Shown: positions 9,077-18,654, counted from the stretch's first letter. The stretch: 64,000 bases of DNA from Collinsella sp. TF08-11AT (GCF_003437035.1 NZ_QSRL01000004.1:81571-145570), one strand, 5' to 3'. Program-made: numbers and translations. The notes: generated from the sequence alone by a model not told the origin.

Positions 9077-9104
9077 ACCAGGCCCTCCTTGCATGCAAAT
9101 CAGA

Positions 9105-9136
9105 TAAAAAGAAGGGCCACCCGAAGGTGACCCTTG
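9105..9136 (-). terminator. Intrinsic terminator between rplS and rnhB
   Basis: The stem is AAGGGCCACC (9112-9121) against GGTGACCCTT (9126-9135) around a CGAA loop, which reads as a stable UUCG tetraloop on the minus strand. It is followed by a T-rich tail. It lies between the rplS stop and the rnhB ribosome-binding site, so it should limit read-through from rplS. Confidence 0.8.
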
Positions 9137-9169
9137 TGTCCAAACGAGTGGACAGACGCTGCGATCTTC

Positions 9170-9511
9170 TTAGCGCTTCTCGGGGATGCGAGCAGCCTTG
9201 CCCACCTTGTCGCGGAGGTAGTACAGCTTGGCGCGACGGACGCGACCATGACGAACGACCTCGAGCTTGGCGATCTTGGGGCTGTGAAGCGGGAAGGTAC
9301 GCTCAACACCGACACCGAAGGACATCTTGCGGACGGTGAAGGTCTCGCGGGCACCGGCGCCGGCCATGCGGATGACGTCGCCCTGGAAAACCTGGATGCG
9401 CTCGCGGTCGCCTTCCTTAATGCGGTAGTGAACCTTGACGTTGTCGGCGACGCGAACCTGAGGAATGTCCTCGCGGATCTGCTGACGCTCGATTGCGCGG
9501 ATGTAATCCAT
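9170..9511 (-). CDS. rplS: 50S ribosomal protein L19
   Basis: 113 aa, full length. It has the L19 hallmarks: [26 protein letters not shown] near the N-terminus, then [21 protein letters not shown] and a basic C-terminus. The start is ATG at 9511 with AAGGAA at good spacing, preferred over a TTG two codons upstream. It is driven by its own promoter at 9581-9608 and closed by a terminator, so it appears to be transcribed alone, away from its usual partners rimM and trmD. Confidence 0.96.
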   Translation of the reverse strand: MDYIRAIERQQIREDIPQVRVADNVKVHYRIKEGDRERIQVFQGDVIRMAGAGARETFTVRKMSFGVGVERTFPLHSPKIAKLEVVRHGRVRRAKLYYLRDKVGKAARIPEKR

Positions 9512-9580
9512 GTGCAATTCCTTACTCTTCTAGAGGTGCCGTACCACCTTGGCCGGCACGTAGTTGAACAAACGTATTCG

Positions 9581-9608
9581 AGTATACACGCGCGGGTTTC
9601 TGCTGCAA
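9581..9608 (-). promoter_or_regulatory. Promoter of rplS
   Basis: Minus strand -35 TTGCAG (9603-9608), a 16-nt spacer and -10 TATACT (9581-9586). The predicted leader is about 65 nt to the L19 start. Confidence 0.6.
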
Positions 9609-9654
9609 GAACAATTTTTTGCGCAGACAAAAAGACAAAACCCGCACATGATAA

Positions 9655-9683
9655 CCGCCCGCCTCACGAATGAGACGGGCGGT
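9655..9683. terminator. Hairpin downstream of ppdK
   Basis: ACCGCCCGCCTCA (9655 on) and TGAGACGGGCGGT (to 9683) pair with a single mismatch around a CGAA loop. It lies about 45 nt beyond the ppdK stop. The T tract on the minus strand is weak, so termination is likely but not textbook. Confidence 0.6.
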
Positions 9684-9688
9684 ATGAA

Positions 9689-9699
9689 GGGGGGGGGGG
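9689..9699. repeat. Homopolymer of 11 G
   Basis: Eleven consecutive G between the ppdK stop and its terminator hairpin. It is immediately followed by a 10-bp direct repeat, ACGCTAGGCG, at 9702-9711 and 9724-9733, with TAAACGC twice between the copies. Confidence 0.85.
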
Positions 9700-9726
9700 C
9701 TACGCTAGGCGTCTAAACGCTAAACG

Positions 9727-12477
9727 CTAGGCGGAACGCTTGGCCTCGAGCTTGGCCTGGGCGGCAGCCAGACGTGCGAGGGGCACACGATAGGGCGAAC
9801 AGGACACGTAGTCCACGTCGGCCACGTTAAACAGGCCCTTGATGGACTTGGGGTCGCCGCCGTGTTCGCCGCACACGCCAAAGTGCATGTCGGGATTGGT
9901 GGCGCGGCCCTTCTCGACGGCCAAGCGCACGAGCTCCAGCACCGCCGTGTCGATGGTCTCGAAGGGGTTGTCCTTCAGGATCTTCTTGTGCAAGTACAGC
10001 GGAATGAACTTGGCCTCGGCATCGTCGCGGGAGAAGCCGAAGGTCGTCTGGGTGAGGTCGTTGGTGCCAAAGCAGAAGAAATCTGCGTGATGGGCGATCT
10101 CGTCGGCGACCATGCAGGCGCGCGGCAGCTCGAGCATCGTGCCCACGGGAATGTTGAGCTCGACACCTTCCTCGGAGGAAACCTCGGCGATCACGCGCTC
10201 AATGACCTCGCGGGTCTGGACATGCTCTGCCGTGATGGAAACGAGCGGAACCATGATCTCGGGGCGTGGGTCGACACCATCCTTGATAAGGCGGGCAGCA
10301 GCCGTGGCCACGGCGCGGACCTGCATGAGCGGCAGATCGCCAAAGACGACGGACAGGCGCACGCCGCGCAGGCCGAGCATCGGGTTGGACTCGACCATGC
10401 CGTCAATGCGACGCAGGCGGGCGCGCAGGACGGCAAGCTCTTCCCCGCTGGCGCCAGCGGCTTCCTTCTTGGTGATGGCGACCTCGAGCTCTCGAGGATT
10501 ATCCAAGAACTCATGAAGCGGCGGATCGAGCAGGCGGACGACCACATCGCGACCGGACATGGTCTTGAACATCGCCAGGAAGTCCTCGGTCTGAACCTTG
10601 AGCAGGTCGGCCAGGGCCTGCTGCTTCACGGCCTCATCGTTAGACAGGATAAAGCTCTGGATGATGTTCTTGCGATCGCCCAGGAACATGTGCTCGGTGC
10701 GGCACAGACCGATGGCCTCGGCGCCAAACTCGAGTGCGAGCGCGGCGTCCTCGGGGTTGTCGGCATTAACGCGCACGTGGTTGGCGTGGCCACCGGTCTC
10801 GTCCAGACGAATCTCGTCGGCCCAGGACAGGATAGTGTCCAGATCGCCGGTGAGCTCGGCCGAAACCAGATCAACAGCGCCGTCGACGACGATACCCTGG
10901 GTACCGTCGATGGAGATGACATCACCCTCATGCAGCACGCGGTCGCTGCCCTCGATGTGCACGACCTTCTCGGCGGCGTCGATATGGAAGCGTTCGACAC
11001 CGCAGACGCAGGGCGTACCCATACCGCGGGCGATAACGGCGGCATGGCTCGTCTTGCCACCGTGACTGGTCAGGATGCCCTCGGCGGCAACCATACCCTT
11101 CAGGTCGTCGGGGTTGGTCTCCCAGCGAACCAGAATGACCTTGTGGCCCTCGGCGGAACGCGCGACGGCGTCATCACTCGAGAACACGACCTCACCCACG
11201 GCGGCACCGGGGCTGGCGTTAAGGCCGCTGGCCAGGGCCTCGTACTTCTTGGAGGCGTCGAACTGCGGGTGCAGGAGCTGATCGAGCTGCGCGGGATCGA
11301 TGCGGCTCACGGCCTCCTCGCGAGTGATCAGGCCCTCCTCGACCATTTCGATGGCGATGCGCAGGGCGGCGGTAGCAGTGCGCTTGCCCACGCGGGTCTG
11401 GAGCATCCAGAGCTTGCCCTGCTCGATGGTGAACTCGATATCGCACATATCGCGATAGTGATCCTCGAGCGTCAGGAACACGCGCTCGAGCTCCTCGCCT
11501 GCGGACTCGAGGCCCGGGGTAGTCTTGAGGTCGGCGATGGGCTCGGTGTTTCGGATGCCGGCGACGACGTCCTCGCCCTGGGCATTCACCAAAAAGTCGC
11601 CATAGAACTCCTTGGTGCCGTCGGCCGGGTTGCGCGTAAAGGCGACGCCGGTCGCAGAGGTCTCGCCCTTGTTGCCAAAGGCCATGGCCTGGACGTTGAC
11701 GGCGGTGCCGAGCTCGTCGGAAATGCCGTGCTGCTTGCGGTAGATGCAGGCGCGCTCGTTCATCCAGCTGCCAAAGACGGCCTGGATGGCAAGGCGCAGC
11801 TGAAGCTCCGGGTCGTGCGGGAAGACGGGCTTGCCGTCAGCGACCTCGAGCTCGGGATACAGGGCAGCCTCGACGTTCTCGGAGAAGATGCCCTTAAAGG
11901 TCTCGACGAGCTCCTGCAGGTCCTCGGCCGAAAGCTCGGAATCGACGCGAACGCCGGCGACCAGGCGGGCCTGGGTCAGGGCATTCTCGAACAAGTCGGC
12001 ATCGACACCCATGACGACGTTGGAGAACATCTGGATAAAGCGGCGGTAGCTATCCCAGGCAAAGCGCGGGTTTTGCGTCTGGGCGATAAGGCCCTGGACG
12101 GAATCGTCGTTGAGGCCCAGGTTGAGAACCGTGTCCATCATGCCGGGCATGGAGAACGGAGCGCCCGAGCGGACCGACACGAGCAGCGGATCGGAGGCAT
12201 CGCCGAGCTTCTTGCCGCAGCGGGCCTCGAGGTCGACCTCGGCGGCAACGATCTCGTCGAGCGCGCCCTCCGGCCACACGTTGCCGGCGCCGGAGTACTC
12301 AACGCAAGTCTGGCAGGTAATGGTAAAGCCACCGGGAACCGGCAGGCCGATACGGCTCATCTCGGCAAGGTTAGCGCCCTTGCCACCAAGCACGAAGTTC
12401 ATGGACTTGTCGCCCTCGGTGACACAGGTGCCCTGGGCGTCGGTTCCAAAACGGTAAACCCTCTTGCAATCGCTCAC
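9727..12477 (-). CDS. ppdK: Pyruvate, phosphate dikinase
   Basis: 916 aa, a little longer than the typical 870 to 900. It interconverts pyruvate + ATP + Pi and PEP + AMP + PPi. The N-terminal nucleotide-binding domain has GGKGANLAEMSRIGLPVPGG. The central phosphohistidine domain has GGKTSHAAVIARGMGTPCV with the catalytic His after the regulatory Thr. The C-terminal TIM barrel has the GLCRTEHMFL and FFCFGTNDLTQTT signatures. The start is GTG at 12477 with GGGGAAG upstream. Its regulator is encoded just upstream, at 12781-13656, but 303 nt with a promoter and repeats separate them, so ppdK can be transcribed on its own. Confidence 0.97.
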   Translation of the reverse strand: MSDCKRVYRFGTDAQGTCVTEGDKSMNFVLGGKGANLAEMSRIGLPVPGGFTITCQTCVEYSGAGNVWPEGALDEIVAAEVDLEARCGKKLGDASDPLLVSVRSGAPFSMPGMMDTVLNLGLNDDSVQGLIAQTQNPRFAWDSYRRFIQMFSNVVMGVDADLFENALTQARLVAGVRVDSELSAEDLQELVETFKGIFSENVEAALYPELEVADGKPVFPHDPELQLRLAIQAVFGSWMNERACIYRKQHGISDELGTAVNVQAMAFGNKGETSATGVAFTRNPADGTKEFYGDFLVNAQGEDVVAGIRNTEPIADLKTTPGLESAGEELERVFLTLEDHYRDMCDIEFTIEQGKLWMLQTRVGKRTATAALRIAIEMVEEGLITREEAVSRIDPAQLDQLLHPQFDASKKYEALASGLNASPGAAVGEVVFSSDDAVARSAEGHKVILVRWETNPDDLKGMVAAEGILTSHGGKTSHAAVIARGMGTPCVCGVERFHIDAAEKVVHIEGSDRVLHEGDVISIDGTQGIVVDGAVDLVSAELTGDLDTILSWADEIRLDETGGHANHVRVNADNPEDAALALEFGAEAIGLCRTEHMFLGDRKNIIQSFILSNDEAVKQQALADLLKVQTEDFLAMFKTMSGRDVVVRLLDPPLHEFLDNPRELEVAITKKEAAGASGEELAVLRARLRRIDGMVESNPMLGLRGVRLSVVFGDLPLMQVRAVATAAARLIKDGVDPRPEIMVPLVSITAEHVQTREVIERVIAEVSSEEGVELNIPVGTMLELPRACMVADEIAHHADFFCFGTNDLTQTTFGFSRDDAEAKFIPLYLHKKILKDNPFETIDTAVLELVRLAVEKGRATNPDMHFGVCGEHGGDPKSIKGLFNVADVDYVSCSPYRVPLARLAAAQAKLEAKRSA

Positions 12478-12780
12478 GATACTTCCCCTTCCATGCGCTT
12501 ACGCGCACGACCGTGGTAACGAATCGACCCGCCGGATGCAGGCCGTGAGGGAACTATACGGCGGGTTTTGGGCAGGCTTGAGCAGAGGGTGCGCGGTTTG
12601 GTAAACGTGCTAAAACTAGCGGTAAACGGTAGGTAAAGGTGGTTACCTTATGAAGATACCAATATAAGAAACTCGCAGGTCAAATACAAGTTAATTGCTA
12701 AACCGCTTTACCAATTCAGGCTAATTAGCCACTCCAATGATTTTTTAATCCCCGTCCCAGAAAAATCATCACAGAAAGGA
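12478..12780 (-). promoter_or_regulatory. ppdK upstream region: promoter, phased repeats, palindrome
   Basis: No gene is seen in these 303 bases. On the minus strand a promoter candidate is TTGTAT (12684-12689), a 17-nt spacer and TATATT (12661-12666), giving a leader of about 175 nt. In and around it are direct repeats of GGTAAA at 12600, 12621 and 12632 (spacings 21 and 11, close to whole helical turns), an inverted copy GGTTACC at 12641-12647 and another at 12706-12712. A perfect palindrome GGCTAATTAGCC spans 12719-12730. An AT-stem hairpin (ATGATTTTT at 12737-12745 against AAAAATCAT at 12761-12769) follows the regulator gene and may terminate it. Confidence 0.55.
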
Positions 12781-13656
12781 CTACTGCTGTTGAGCGCGGC
12801 GGGCGGCACGGCGGGCTCTTGCCTCTTGAATCTCTTCGAGGTGAGCAATGATCTCGGCAGCGCTTTCCTCGATGGCTTTGCCGTCGGTACGCACAACAAA
12901 GCAGCCTAAGCGCTTCATGAGGGCACGAGCTTCCTCAAGCTCGCCGCGCACGCTCTCGGGCTCGGCATAGGAGCCGGCAACGGCACGGGCGTAGTCATCG
13001 CCCAAGCGGCTATCGCGAATTTCGGAAATCACATCGACGGTCGAAATCAGGCCGAACAGGCGCATCGGGTCAACCTCGTAAATCGACTTGGGCGGCTCCA
13101 TGCCATGCGCCAGTGGCACATTGGCGACCTTGTAACCCTGATAGGCTAAATACATCGACAGCGGCGTCTTGGATGTACGCGACACACCCAACAGCACGAT
13201 ATCGGCACCCGACAGATCGTCACAACCACGACCGTCATCGTGCTCAACGAAATACTCCATGGCCTCGATACGATGGAAATACCGATCGTCGGTCTTGTGA
13301 ATCACGCCCGCCACACCCTTGGGCGGCACGCCGACGAGCGAAGACAGCACGGCGAGCGTCGGACCGATCAGGTCGACCGAGCGAATGTGCAGCATGCCCA
13401 AGTAGTCGAGCACACGAGCACGAAGGGCCGGGTCGACAATGGTGTGGAACACGGCGATATCGCGATGGTCGGCATCGACGCGCGGCCCCACAAATGACTT
13501 GACCTGCTCCACGGAGGTCACCTTGGGCAGGCGCAAAACGTGAAAAGCCCCTTCATCAAATTGCCCGGACGCCGCAAGCACCACCTCACAAGCAGTATCA
13601 CCGAGCGAGTCGGAGATAACGATAACGGTGGGACGAGCGGTGACCGGGCAATCCAT
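12781..13656 (-). CDS. Pyruvate, phosphate dikinase regulatory protein (bifunctional kinase/phosphorylase, DUF299)
   Basis: 291 aa. The N-terminus (VIVISDSLGDTACEVV) and the P-loop-like GVSRTSKT at residues 157-164 followed by PLSMYLA are diagnostic of the PPDK/PEP-synthase regulatory family. These enzymes phosphorylate an active-site threonine of the dikinase with ADP and reverse it with Pi. The target here is clearly the adjacent ppdK. The start is ATG at 13656 with AAAGGAG. The last 20 residues are Ala/Arg/Gln-rich and not expected to be functional. It follows glyS by 34 nt and may be co-transcribed with glyQ-glyS. Confidence 0.94.
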   Translation of the reverse strand: MDCPVTARPTVIVISDSLGDTACEVVLAASGQFDEGAFHVLRLPKVTSVEQVKSFVGPRVDADHRDIAVFHTIVDPALRARVLDYLGMLHIRSVDLIGPTLAVLSSLVGVPPKGVAGVIHKTDDRYFHRIEAMEYFVEHDDGRGCDDLSGADIVLLGVSRTSKTPLSMYLAYQGYKVANVPLAHGMEPPKSIYEVDPMRLFGLISTVDVISEIRDSRLGDDYARAVAGSYAEPESVRGELEEARALMKRLGCFVVRTDGKAIEESAAEIIAHLEEIQEARARRAARRAQQQ

Positions 13657-13690
13657 GCGGGGCTCCTTTTGCGCTTACGCGCAGGCTAGC

Positions 13691-15787
13691 TTACTTTTTG
13701 CGGGCAAGCTCACCAATGTTGGCGATGCCGGAGAAAACGGCCTCGAAGCGGTTGAGCAGCTTAAGGCGATTATCGCGGAGCTGCTCGTTCTTGTCCATGA
13801 CCATAACCTCGTCGAAGAAACGGTCGATGGGGGCACGCAGGGCGGCGAGGGCGGCAAATGCTGCCGGGTAATCCTCGGCAGCGAGAGCAGCATCGACGGC
13901 GGTCTGAGCGGCCTCGGAGGCGTCGGCAAGCGCAAGCTCAACCTCGCCCATCAGGGCGCGGTCGTACTCAGCACCCAGCTCGGGCTTGGAGATGTGCGCG
14001 GCGCGGGCATAGGCGGTCGCCAGGTTGTCGAAGGTCTCAGCGTCGTTCTTGCGGGCCTCGTCGAGGGCGGCGCAGCGGGCGAAGAAGACGGACGGGGCGA
14101 TGATGTGCACCGCGGAGACGGCGGCGACGGTATCGGCCGGAATCTTCTCGTCGCGGGCCATGCTCACCAGGCGGCCGTGGAAGAAGTCGCGAACCTGCTG
14201 GGCGACCTCGGCGGTGTCGAACTCAATGCCCTGCTCACTGTAGAGCTCGAGGGCGAAGTCGATGAGCGACGTGGGGTCGATCGGCAGACGGTCGCGCTGG
14301 ATGTTGATGATGCCGATAGCGGCACGACGCAGCGCGTAGGGGTCGGAGGAGCCGGTCGGGGGCTCGCCGATGGCAAAGATACCGGCGATGGTATCGAGCT
14401 TGTCGGCGCAGGCCACGATGCAGCCAGCGGTGCCCTCGGGCAGCTCGTCGCCGGCAAAGCGGGGACGATAATGATCGCGAATGGCGTGGGCGACCTCGTC
14501 GTTCTCCCCCATCGCGGTGGCGTAGTAACCTCCCATCACGCCCTGCTGGCTCGTGAACTCGACGACGGCGTTGGACACCAGGTCGGCCTTGCACAGATGC
14601 GCGGCGCGAGCGGCATCGGCAGCCAGATGGGCGCCCAGGTGAGCCTCGCGGGCGATAGCGAGCGCGAGCTGCTCGATGCGCTCGGACTTGGCGAGCACGC
14701 TACCGAGCTTCTCCTGGAAGGCAACCTTGGCAAGACGCTCACGGAACTCGTCGAGGGAGATCTTCAGGTCCTCCTCGTAGAAGAACTTTGCGTCGTCCAG
14801 ACGGGCGCGCACGACGCGCTCGTTGCCGTCGATCACGCGCTCGGCGTTCTCGGGCTTGCTGTTGGAGACGACCACGAACTCACGCGTGAGCTTGCCCTCG
14901 CCGTCATAGATCGGGAAGTAGCGCTGGTTGGTGAGCATGGACTCGCAGATGATCTCGTGCGGGACCTTGAGGAACTCCTCATCGAAGGTACCGACGAGCA
15001 CCGTCGGCCACTCGCAGAGGTTGATGACCTCCTCAAAGACCTTCTTAGGCGTATCGACGTGGCAGCCGGGGCGAGCAGCCTCGACCTCGGCGATACCGGC
15101 AAGGATGGCCTCACGACGGCGCTCGGCAGAAAGCACACCGGCATCCTCGAGCACCTGCTCGTAGACGGCGGGGCTGGCAACCACATGGTCACCAGGGCCA
15201 AGTACGCGATGACCACGCGTGGTGTTGCCACTCGTCACATCGGCAAACGACATGGGCACAACATCCTCGCCCAAAAGACAGCAGATCCAACGGACCGGAC
15301 GAACAAAGGTCGCATGCTCGTGACCCCAGCGCTGGGAGCGGTAGTTGGGCCACTGCAGGCCGGCGATGGTCTTCTCGCACAGAGCGGTCAGAATCGGCGT
15401 AGCCGGTGCGGAGGGAATGTTCTTCTCGGCGAACACATACTCGCGACCGTCGGTGTCCTCGCGACGGACCAGATCCTCGGCAGCCACACCGCACTTGCGA
15501 GCGAAGCCCTGGGCGGCCTTGGTGGCGTTACCGTCAGCGTCGAAGGCAATGTTGGCCGCGGGGCCACGCTTGACCTCGTGAACCTCATCGGTCGCGGTGG
15601 CGACGTCGGCAACGAGCGCAGCCAGGCGACGCGGGCTCGAGATCACACGGACCTCGCCATGAGCCAGACCGGCCTCGTCGAGACCCTTGGCGATCATGGT
15701 GCCAAGCTGCTTGACGGCATTGTTCAGCGGTGCAGAGGGCATTTCCTCCGTACCGATCTCAAACAGGAAATCCTTAGCGTCTGCCAT
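13691..15787 (-). CDS. glyS: Glycyl-tRNA synthetase beta subunit
   Basis: 698 aa, the normal size for the beta subunit of the bacterial alpha2-beta2 enzyme. The N-terminus FLFEIGTEEMPS is the family signature, and a DALR-like anticodon-binding region forms the C-terminus. The subunit binds tRNA-Gly and is needed with GlyQ for charging. ATG 15787 begins 3 nt after the glyQ stop, so the pair is translationally coupled. Confidence 0.96.
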   Translation of the reverse strand: MADAKDFLFEIGTEEMPSAPLNNAVKQLGTMIAKGLDEAGLAHGEVRVISSPRRLAALVADVATATDEVHEVKRGPAANIAFDADGNATKAAQGFARKCGVAAEDLVRREDTDGREYVFAEKNIPSAPATPILTALCEKTIAGLQWPNYRSQRWGHEHATFVRPVRWICCLLGEDVVPMSFADVTSGNTTRGHRVLGPGDHVVASPAVYEQVLEDAGVLSAERRREAILAGIAEVEAARPGCHVDTPKKVFEEVINLCEWPTVLVGTFDEEFLKVPHEIICESMLTNQRYFPIYDGEGKLTREFVVVSNSKPENAERVIDGNERVVRARLDDAKFFYEEDLKISLDEFRERLAKVAFQEKLGSVLAKSERIEQLALAIAREAHLGAHLAADAARAAHLCKADLVSNAVVEFTSQQGVMGGYYATAMGENDEVAHAIRDHYRPRFAGDELPEGTAGCIVACADKLDTIAGIFAIGEPPTGSSDPYALRRAAIGIINIQRDRLPIDPTSLIDFALELYSEQGIEFDTAEVAQQVRDFFHGRLVSMARDEKIPADTVAAVSAVHIIAPSVFFARCAALDEARKNDAETFDNLATAYARAAHISKPELGAEYDRALMGEVELALADASEAAQTAVDAALAAEDYPAAFAALAALRAPIDRFFDEVMVMDKNEQLRDNRLKLLNRFEAVFSGIANIGELARKK

Positions 15788-15790
15788 GGC

Positions 15791-16702
15791 TTACGCCACC
15801 TCGCCTTCCTGATCGGCATTCTCGTTGACTCCGGCGACCTCGGCCATGTAGGCCTCGCAGCACGCCTTGGCAACGGCGCGGACGCGCAGGATGTAGTTGG
15901 CACGCTCGACCGCGGACAGGGCGCCACGGGCATCGAGCAGGTTGAAGGCATGGCTGCACTTCATGACGCAGTCGTACGCCGGCAGCGGCAGTTTGCGCTC
16001 CAGGCAGGAGTGGCACTCGGCCTCGTAGTCGTCAAACTTCTGACGCATCATCTCGACGTTGGCGACCTCAAAGTTATAGGCACTGAACTCGCGCTCGTTC
16101 TCGAGGAACACGTCACCATAGGTCATGGGCGTGCCGTCGGGCAGGTAGCTCCACACCAGATCGTAGACGGAGTTGACACCCTGGGCGTACATGGCGATAC
16201 GCTCCAGGCCATAGGTGATCTCGACGGGCACGGGATCGACCTCGATGCCGCCCACCTGCTGGAAGTACGTAAACTGCGTGACCTCCATGCCGTTGAGCCA
16301 GACCTCCCAGCCAAGGCCCCAGGCGCCCAGCGTCGGGCTCTCCCAGTCGTCCTCGACAAAGCGGACGTCATGGTCGTTGGGGTCCAGGCCAATGGCGGCC
16401 AGCGAACCCAGGTAGAGCTCCTGGGCGTTAACCGGCGAGGGCTTGATGAGCACCTGGAACTGATAGTAGTGCTGCATGCGGTTGGGGTTCTCGCCGTAGC
16501 GGCCGTCGGCGGGACGGCGGCAAGGCTGAGCATAGCAGGTGCGCCACTCGGCGGGACCGAGCGAGCGCAGTGTGGTCGCGGTATGGAAGGTACCGGCACC
16601 GACCTCGGAGTCATAGGGCTGCATAATGACGCAGCCCTGCTCGCCCCAGTACTGCTGGAGGCGCAGGATGATGTCTTGGAAGGAAAGCGATGAAGCGTTC
16701 AT
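15791..16702 (-). CDS. glyQ: Glycyl-tRNA synthetase alpha subunit
   Basis: 303 aa. It has the alpha-subunit class II core: [26 protein letters not shown], then [14 protein letters not shown], the [16 protein letters not shown] motif and [24 protein letters not shown]. It forms glycyl-adenylate and carries the catalytic site. The ATG at 16702 matches the conserved N-terminus. A 63-residue in-frame extension into the lepB region is rejected. No T-box or other riboswitch is recognisable in the 59 nt between lepB and this gene. Confidence 0.96.
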   Translation of the reverse strand: MNASSLSFQDIILRLQQYWGEQGCVIMQPYDSEVGAGTFHTATTLRSLGPAEWRTCYAQPCRRPADGRYGENPNRMQHYYQFQVLIKPSPVNAQELYLGSLAAIGLDPNDHDVRFVEDDWESPTLGAWGLGWEVWLNGMEVTQFTYFQQVGGIEVDPVPVEITYGLERIAMYAQGVNSVYDLVWSYLPDGTPMTYGDVFLENEREFSAYNFEVANVEMMRQKFDDYEAECHSCLERKLPLPAYDCVMKCSHAFNLLDARGALSAVERANYILRVRAVAKACCEAYMAEVAGVNENADQEGEVA

Positions 16703-16761
16703 GCCTCTAATATCCCCTCGTCGAAACGAATACACGGTTAGGTACTGTACTATAGCGGTTT

Positions 16762-17370
16762 TTAATCGATAGCGCCGATGCGGTTGAGTGGCCAGTAGCG
16801 CACAAGCGCCACAGCGATCAAATCGGAGCGATCGACGGGACCAAAGTAGCGTGAGTCGGCAGAGTTCTCTCGATTGTCGCCCATCACCCACACACAGTCA
16901 TCGGGGACGGTGTAGGGATAGCTCACCTGGGCGGCGGGCGCCTGGACCGAAAGCGGCCAGCTCATACCGGTCGTATAGTCCTCATCGAGCGCCTGGCCGT
17001 CGACGACGACCTTGCCGTCCTGAAGGTCGACCGTCTGGCCGGCCGTGGCGATGACGCGCTTTACCAGCACGTCATGCTCGGATGTGGCATCGGGGTTGTG
17101 AAACACCACGATATCGCCCTGTTTGACGGGCTGTCCGAGTTCGAGCGTCACCTTCTGCGCCAGAATCTGATCGCCGATCTCGATCGTGTCCTCCATGGAG
17201 CCGGTGGGCACCACAAAGGGCTCGACCACAAAGGTGCGGATCAAGAAGGTGGCGGCGAGCGCGATAAGAATGACTAAAACCCACTCCAGAGCACCACGTA
17301 AAGTGAAAACGGACCTTTCGCCAAAATCATGTTCGAGGTGAACCCGCTGACGCCCTTTATCATCCACCAT
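16762..17370 (-). CDS. lepB: Signal peptidase I
   Basis: 202 aa. One N-terminal transmembrane segment (about residues 28-46) is followed by box B PTGSMEDT with the nucleophile Ser58 and by VLVKRVIA with the general base Lys104. [16 protein letters not shown] is box E. It cleaves signal peptides from exported proteins at the outer face of the membrane. The start is ATG at 17370, 1 nt after the trmD stop; AAGGGG is 8 nt upstream, which disfavours the GTG three codons earlier. Confidence 0.95.
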   Translation of the reverse strand: MVDDKGRQRVHLEHDFGERSVFTLRGALEWVLVILIALAATFLIRTFVVEPFVVPTGSMEDTIEIGDQILAQKVTLELGQPVKQGDIVVFHNPDATSEHDVLVKRVIATAGQTVDLQDGKVVVDGQALDEDYTTGMSWPLSVQAPAAQVSYPYTVPDDCVWVMGDNRENSADSRYFGPVDRSDLIAVALVRYWPLNRIGAID

Positions 17371-17371
17371 T

Positions 17372-18118
17372 CTATTCACCCCTTCCGGAAAGCAAATCTT
17401 GCGCGTATGCGCGCTCCTGGGGCGTAAGCCGCGCCGTCTCGATCAGGTCGGGACGCCAGCGGCAGGTGCGCTCGATGGCATTCTTACGGCGCCAGGCGTC
17501 AACCTTGGCATGGTCACCGCTCACGAGCACCGGCGGCACGCCCTCGCCGTTGAATTCGGCAGGGCGGGTGTACTGCGCATACTCGAGCAGGCCTCCGTCC
17601 TCGGCGGTCGAGAACGACTCGTCGACGTTGCTCATCTCGTCACCAAGGGCGCCGGGGATCAGGCGTACGACGGCATCGGCAACGACCATAGCGGGAAGCT
17701 CGCCGCCCGTGAGCACGTAATCGCCGATCGACAGGCGCTCGTCGGCATACGCATAGGCACGCTCGTCGACACCTTCGTAACGGCTGCACACAAACAGCAG
17801 GCGCTCGCTTTTGAGCAGGCGCTCGGCCACATGCTGCGTAAAAGGCTCGCCGCACGGGGTGAAGAACACCACCGTCGGCTTGGGGCCCTCCGCGCTAATG
17901 GCCTCGATGGCCTCGGCGATAGGCTCGACCTTCATGAGCATGCCCTGCCCGCCGCCGTACGGCTCGTCATCGACGGTACGATGGCGGTCGTGCGTCCAGT
18001 CGCGCAGGTTATACGCCTTAAAATCAAAAAGGCCGGCCTTGCGGGCGCGGCCCAAAATCGATGTGGACATGACGGGCTCAAACATCTCGGGAAAGACCGA
18101 AAGGGTCTCAATCAGCAT
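17372..18118 (-). CDS. trmD: tRNA (guanine-37-N1)-methyltransferase
   Basis: 248 aa. It has the SPOUT trefoil-knot signatures VVFFTPCGEPF, LLFVCSRYEGVDERAY and SIGDYVLTGGELPAMVVADAVVRLIPG. It methylates G37 next to the anticodon and prevents frameshifting. It sits in the classic rpsP-khpA-rimM-trmD order, 10 nt after rimM. Its usual partner rplS is instead a separate unit at 9170-9511, and lepB takes that place. Confidence 0.96.
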   Translation of the reverse strand: MLIETLSVFPEMFEPVMSTSILGRARKAGLFDFKAYNLRDWTHDRHRTVDDEPYGGGQGMLMKVEPIAEAIEAISAEGPKPTVVFFTPCGEPFTQHVAERLLKSERLLFVCSRYEGVDERAYAYADERLSIGDYVLTGGELPAMVVADAVVRLIPGALGDEMSNVDESFSTAEDGGLLEYAQYTRPAEFNGEGVPPVLVSGDHAKVDAWRRKNAIERTCRWRPDLIETARLTPQERAYAQDLLSGRGE

Positions 18119-18128
18119 GTTGTCCTCC

Positions 18129-18650
18129 CTACTTGTCCATATCGATCAGGCCGTCCATAACGTGGACGGAAATTGTTCCTGTGTCGGGAAGATCGAGCAC
18201 AACCTGCTCGATCACGGGAATCAGTACCTCGCCGTACCGATCACCCTCGACAACCCAAACATCGTTAGCGGGCGTCGACATGATCTCGACGATCGTGCCG
18301 AGCGAACCGAAGCGCTCGTCGACCACCTCGCGACCCATCAGGTCGGTATAGGCGGCGTCGAGTGAATCGAGCTCAAAATCGTCACGATTTGCCAACACAT
18401 AGCATCCCGTGATGCCCTCGGCGGCCGTCAAGTCGTCAATGCCCTCAAACGAGACCAGATCGCCATCGCCCGTATCGGTGACGGACACAACCGTGCAAAA
18501 GCGGTCGCGCTTGAGCGCCGGCGGCGTCAGGGCGACGCGCATACCCGGCCCTAATACAGAAGGAAGCCCCCGCAGCGGCTGCGCGAGGACCTCCCCCTTC
18601 CTTCCGTGCGGCTTGACCACACGGGCGATATTTTTGTACTGGGACCTCAA
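18129..18650 (-). CDS. rimM: Ribosome maturation factor RimM
   Basis: 173 aa. The N-terminal beta-barrel (IARVVKPHGRKGEVLAQPL) and the C-terminal PRC-barrel (LMGREVVDERFGSLGTIVEI, then VLIPVIEQVV) are both visible. It assists 30S head assembly, acting with S19. The start is inferred as TTG at 18650 because no ATG or GTG gives the conserved N-terminus. It lies 4 nt after the khpA stop, consistent with translational coupling. The start itself sits inside a GGACCT/AGGTCC inverted repeat (18642-18655). Confidence 0.93.
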   Translation of the reverse strand: MRSQYKNIARVVKPHGRKGEVLAQPLRGLPSVLGPGMRVALTPPALKRDRFCTVVSVTDTGDGDLVSFEGIDDLTAAEGITGCYVLANRDDFELDSLDAAYTDLMGREVVDERFGSLGTIVEIMSTPANDVWVVEGDRYGEVLIPVIEQVVLDLPDTGTISVHVMDGLIDMDK

Positions 18651-18654
18651 GGTC

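Noticed and set aside
9862..12519. An 885-codon plus-strand frame opposite ppdK
   Set aside because: Antisense shadow of a clear PPDK gene, without a credible ribosome-binding site.
13628..16693. A 1021-codon open frame on the plus strand opposite glyS and glyQ
   Set aside because: It is antisense to two certain genes, and its Gly/Leu/Val-rich translation resembles no protein. It is a by-product of GC-rich codon use.
16703..16761. Possible T-box or riboswitch before glyQ
   Set aside because: The gap is only 59 nt, too short for a T-box, and no specifier-like structure is seen.
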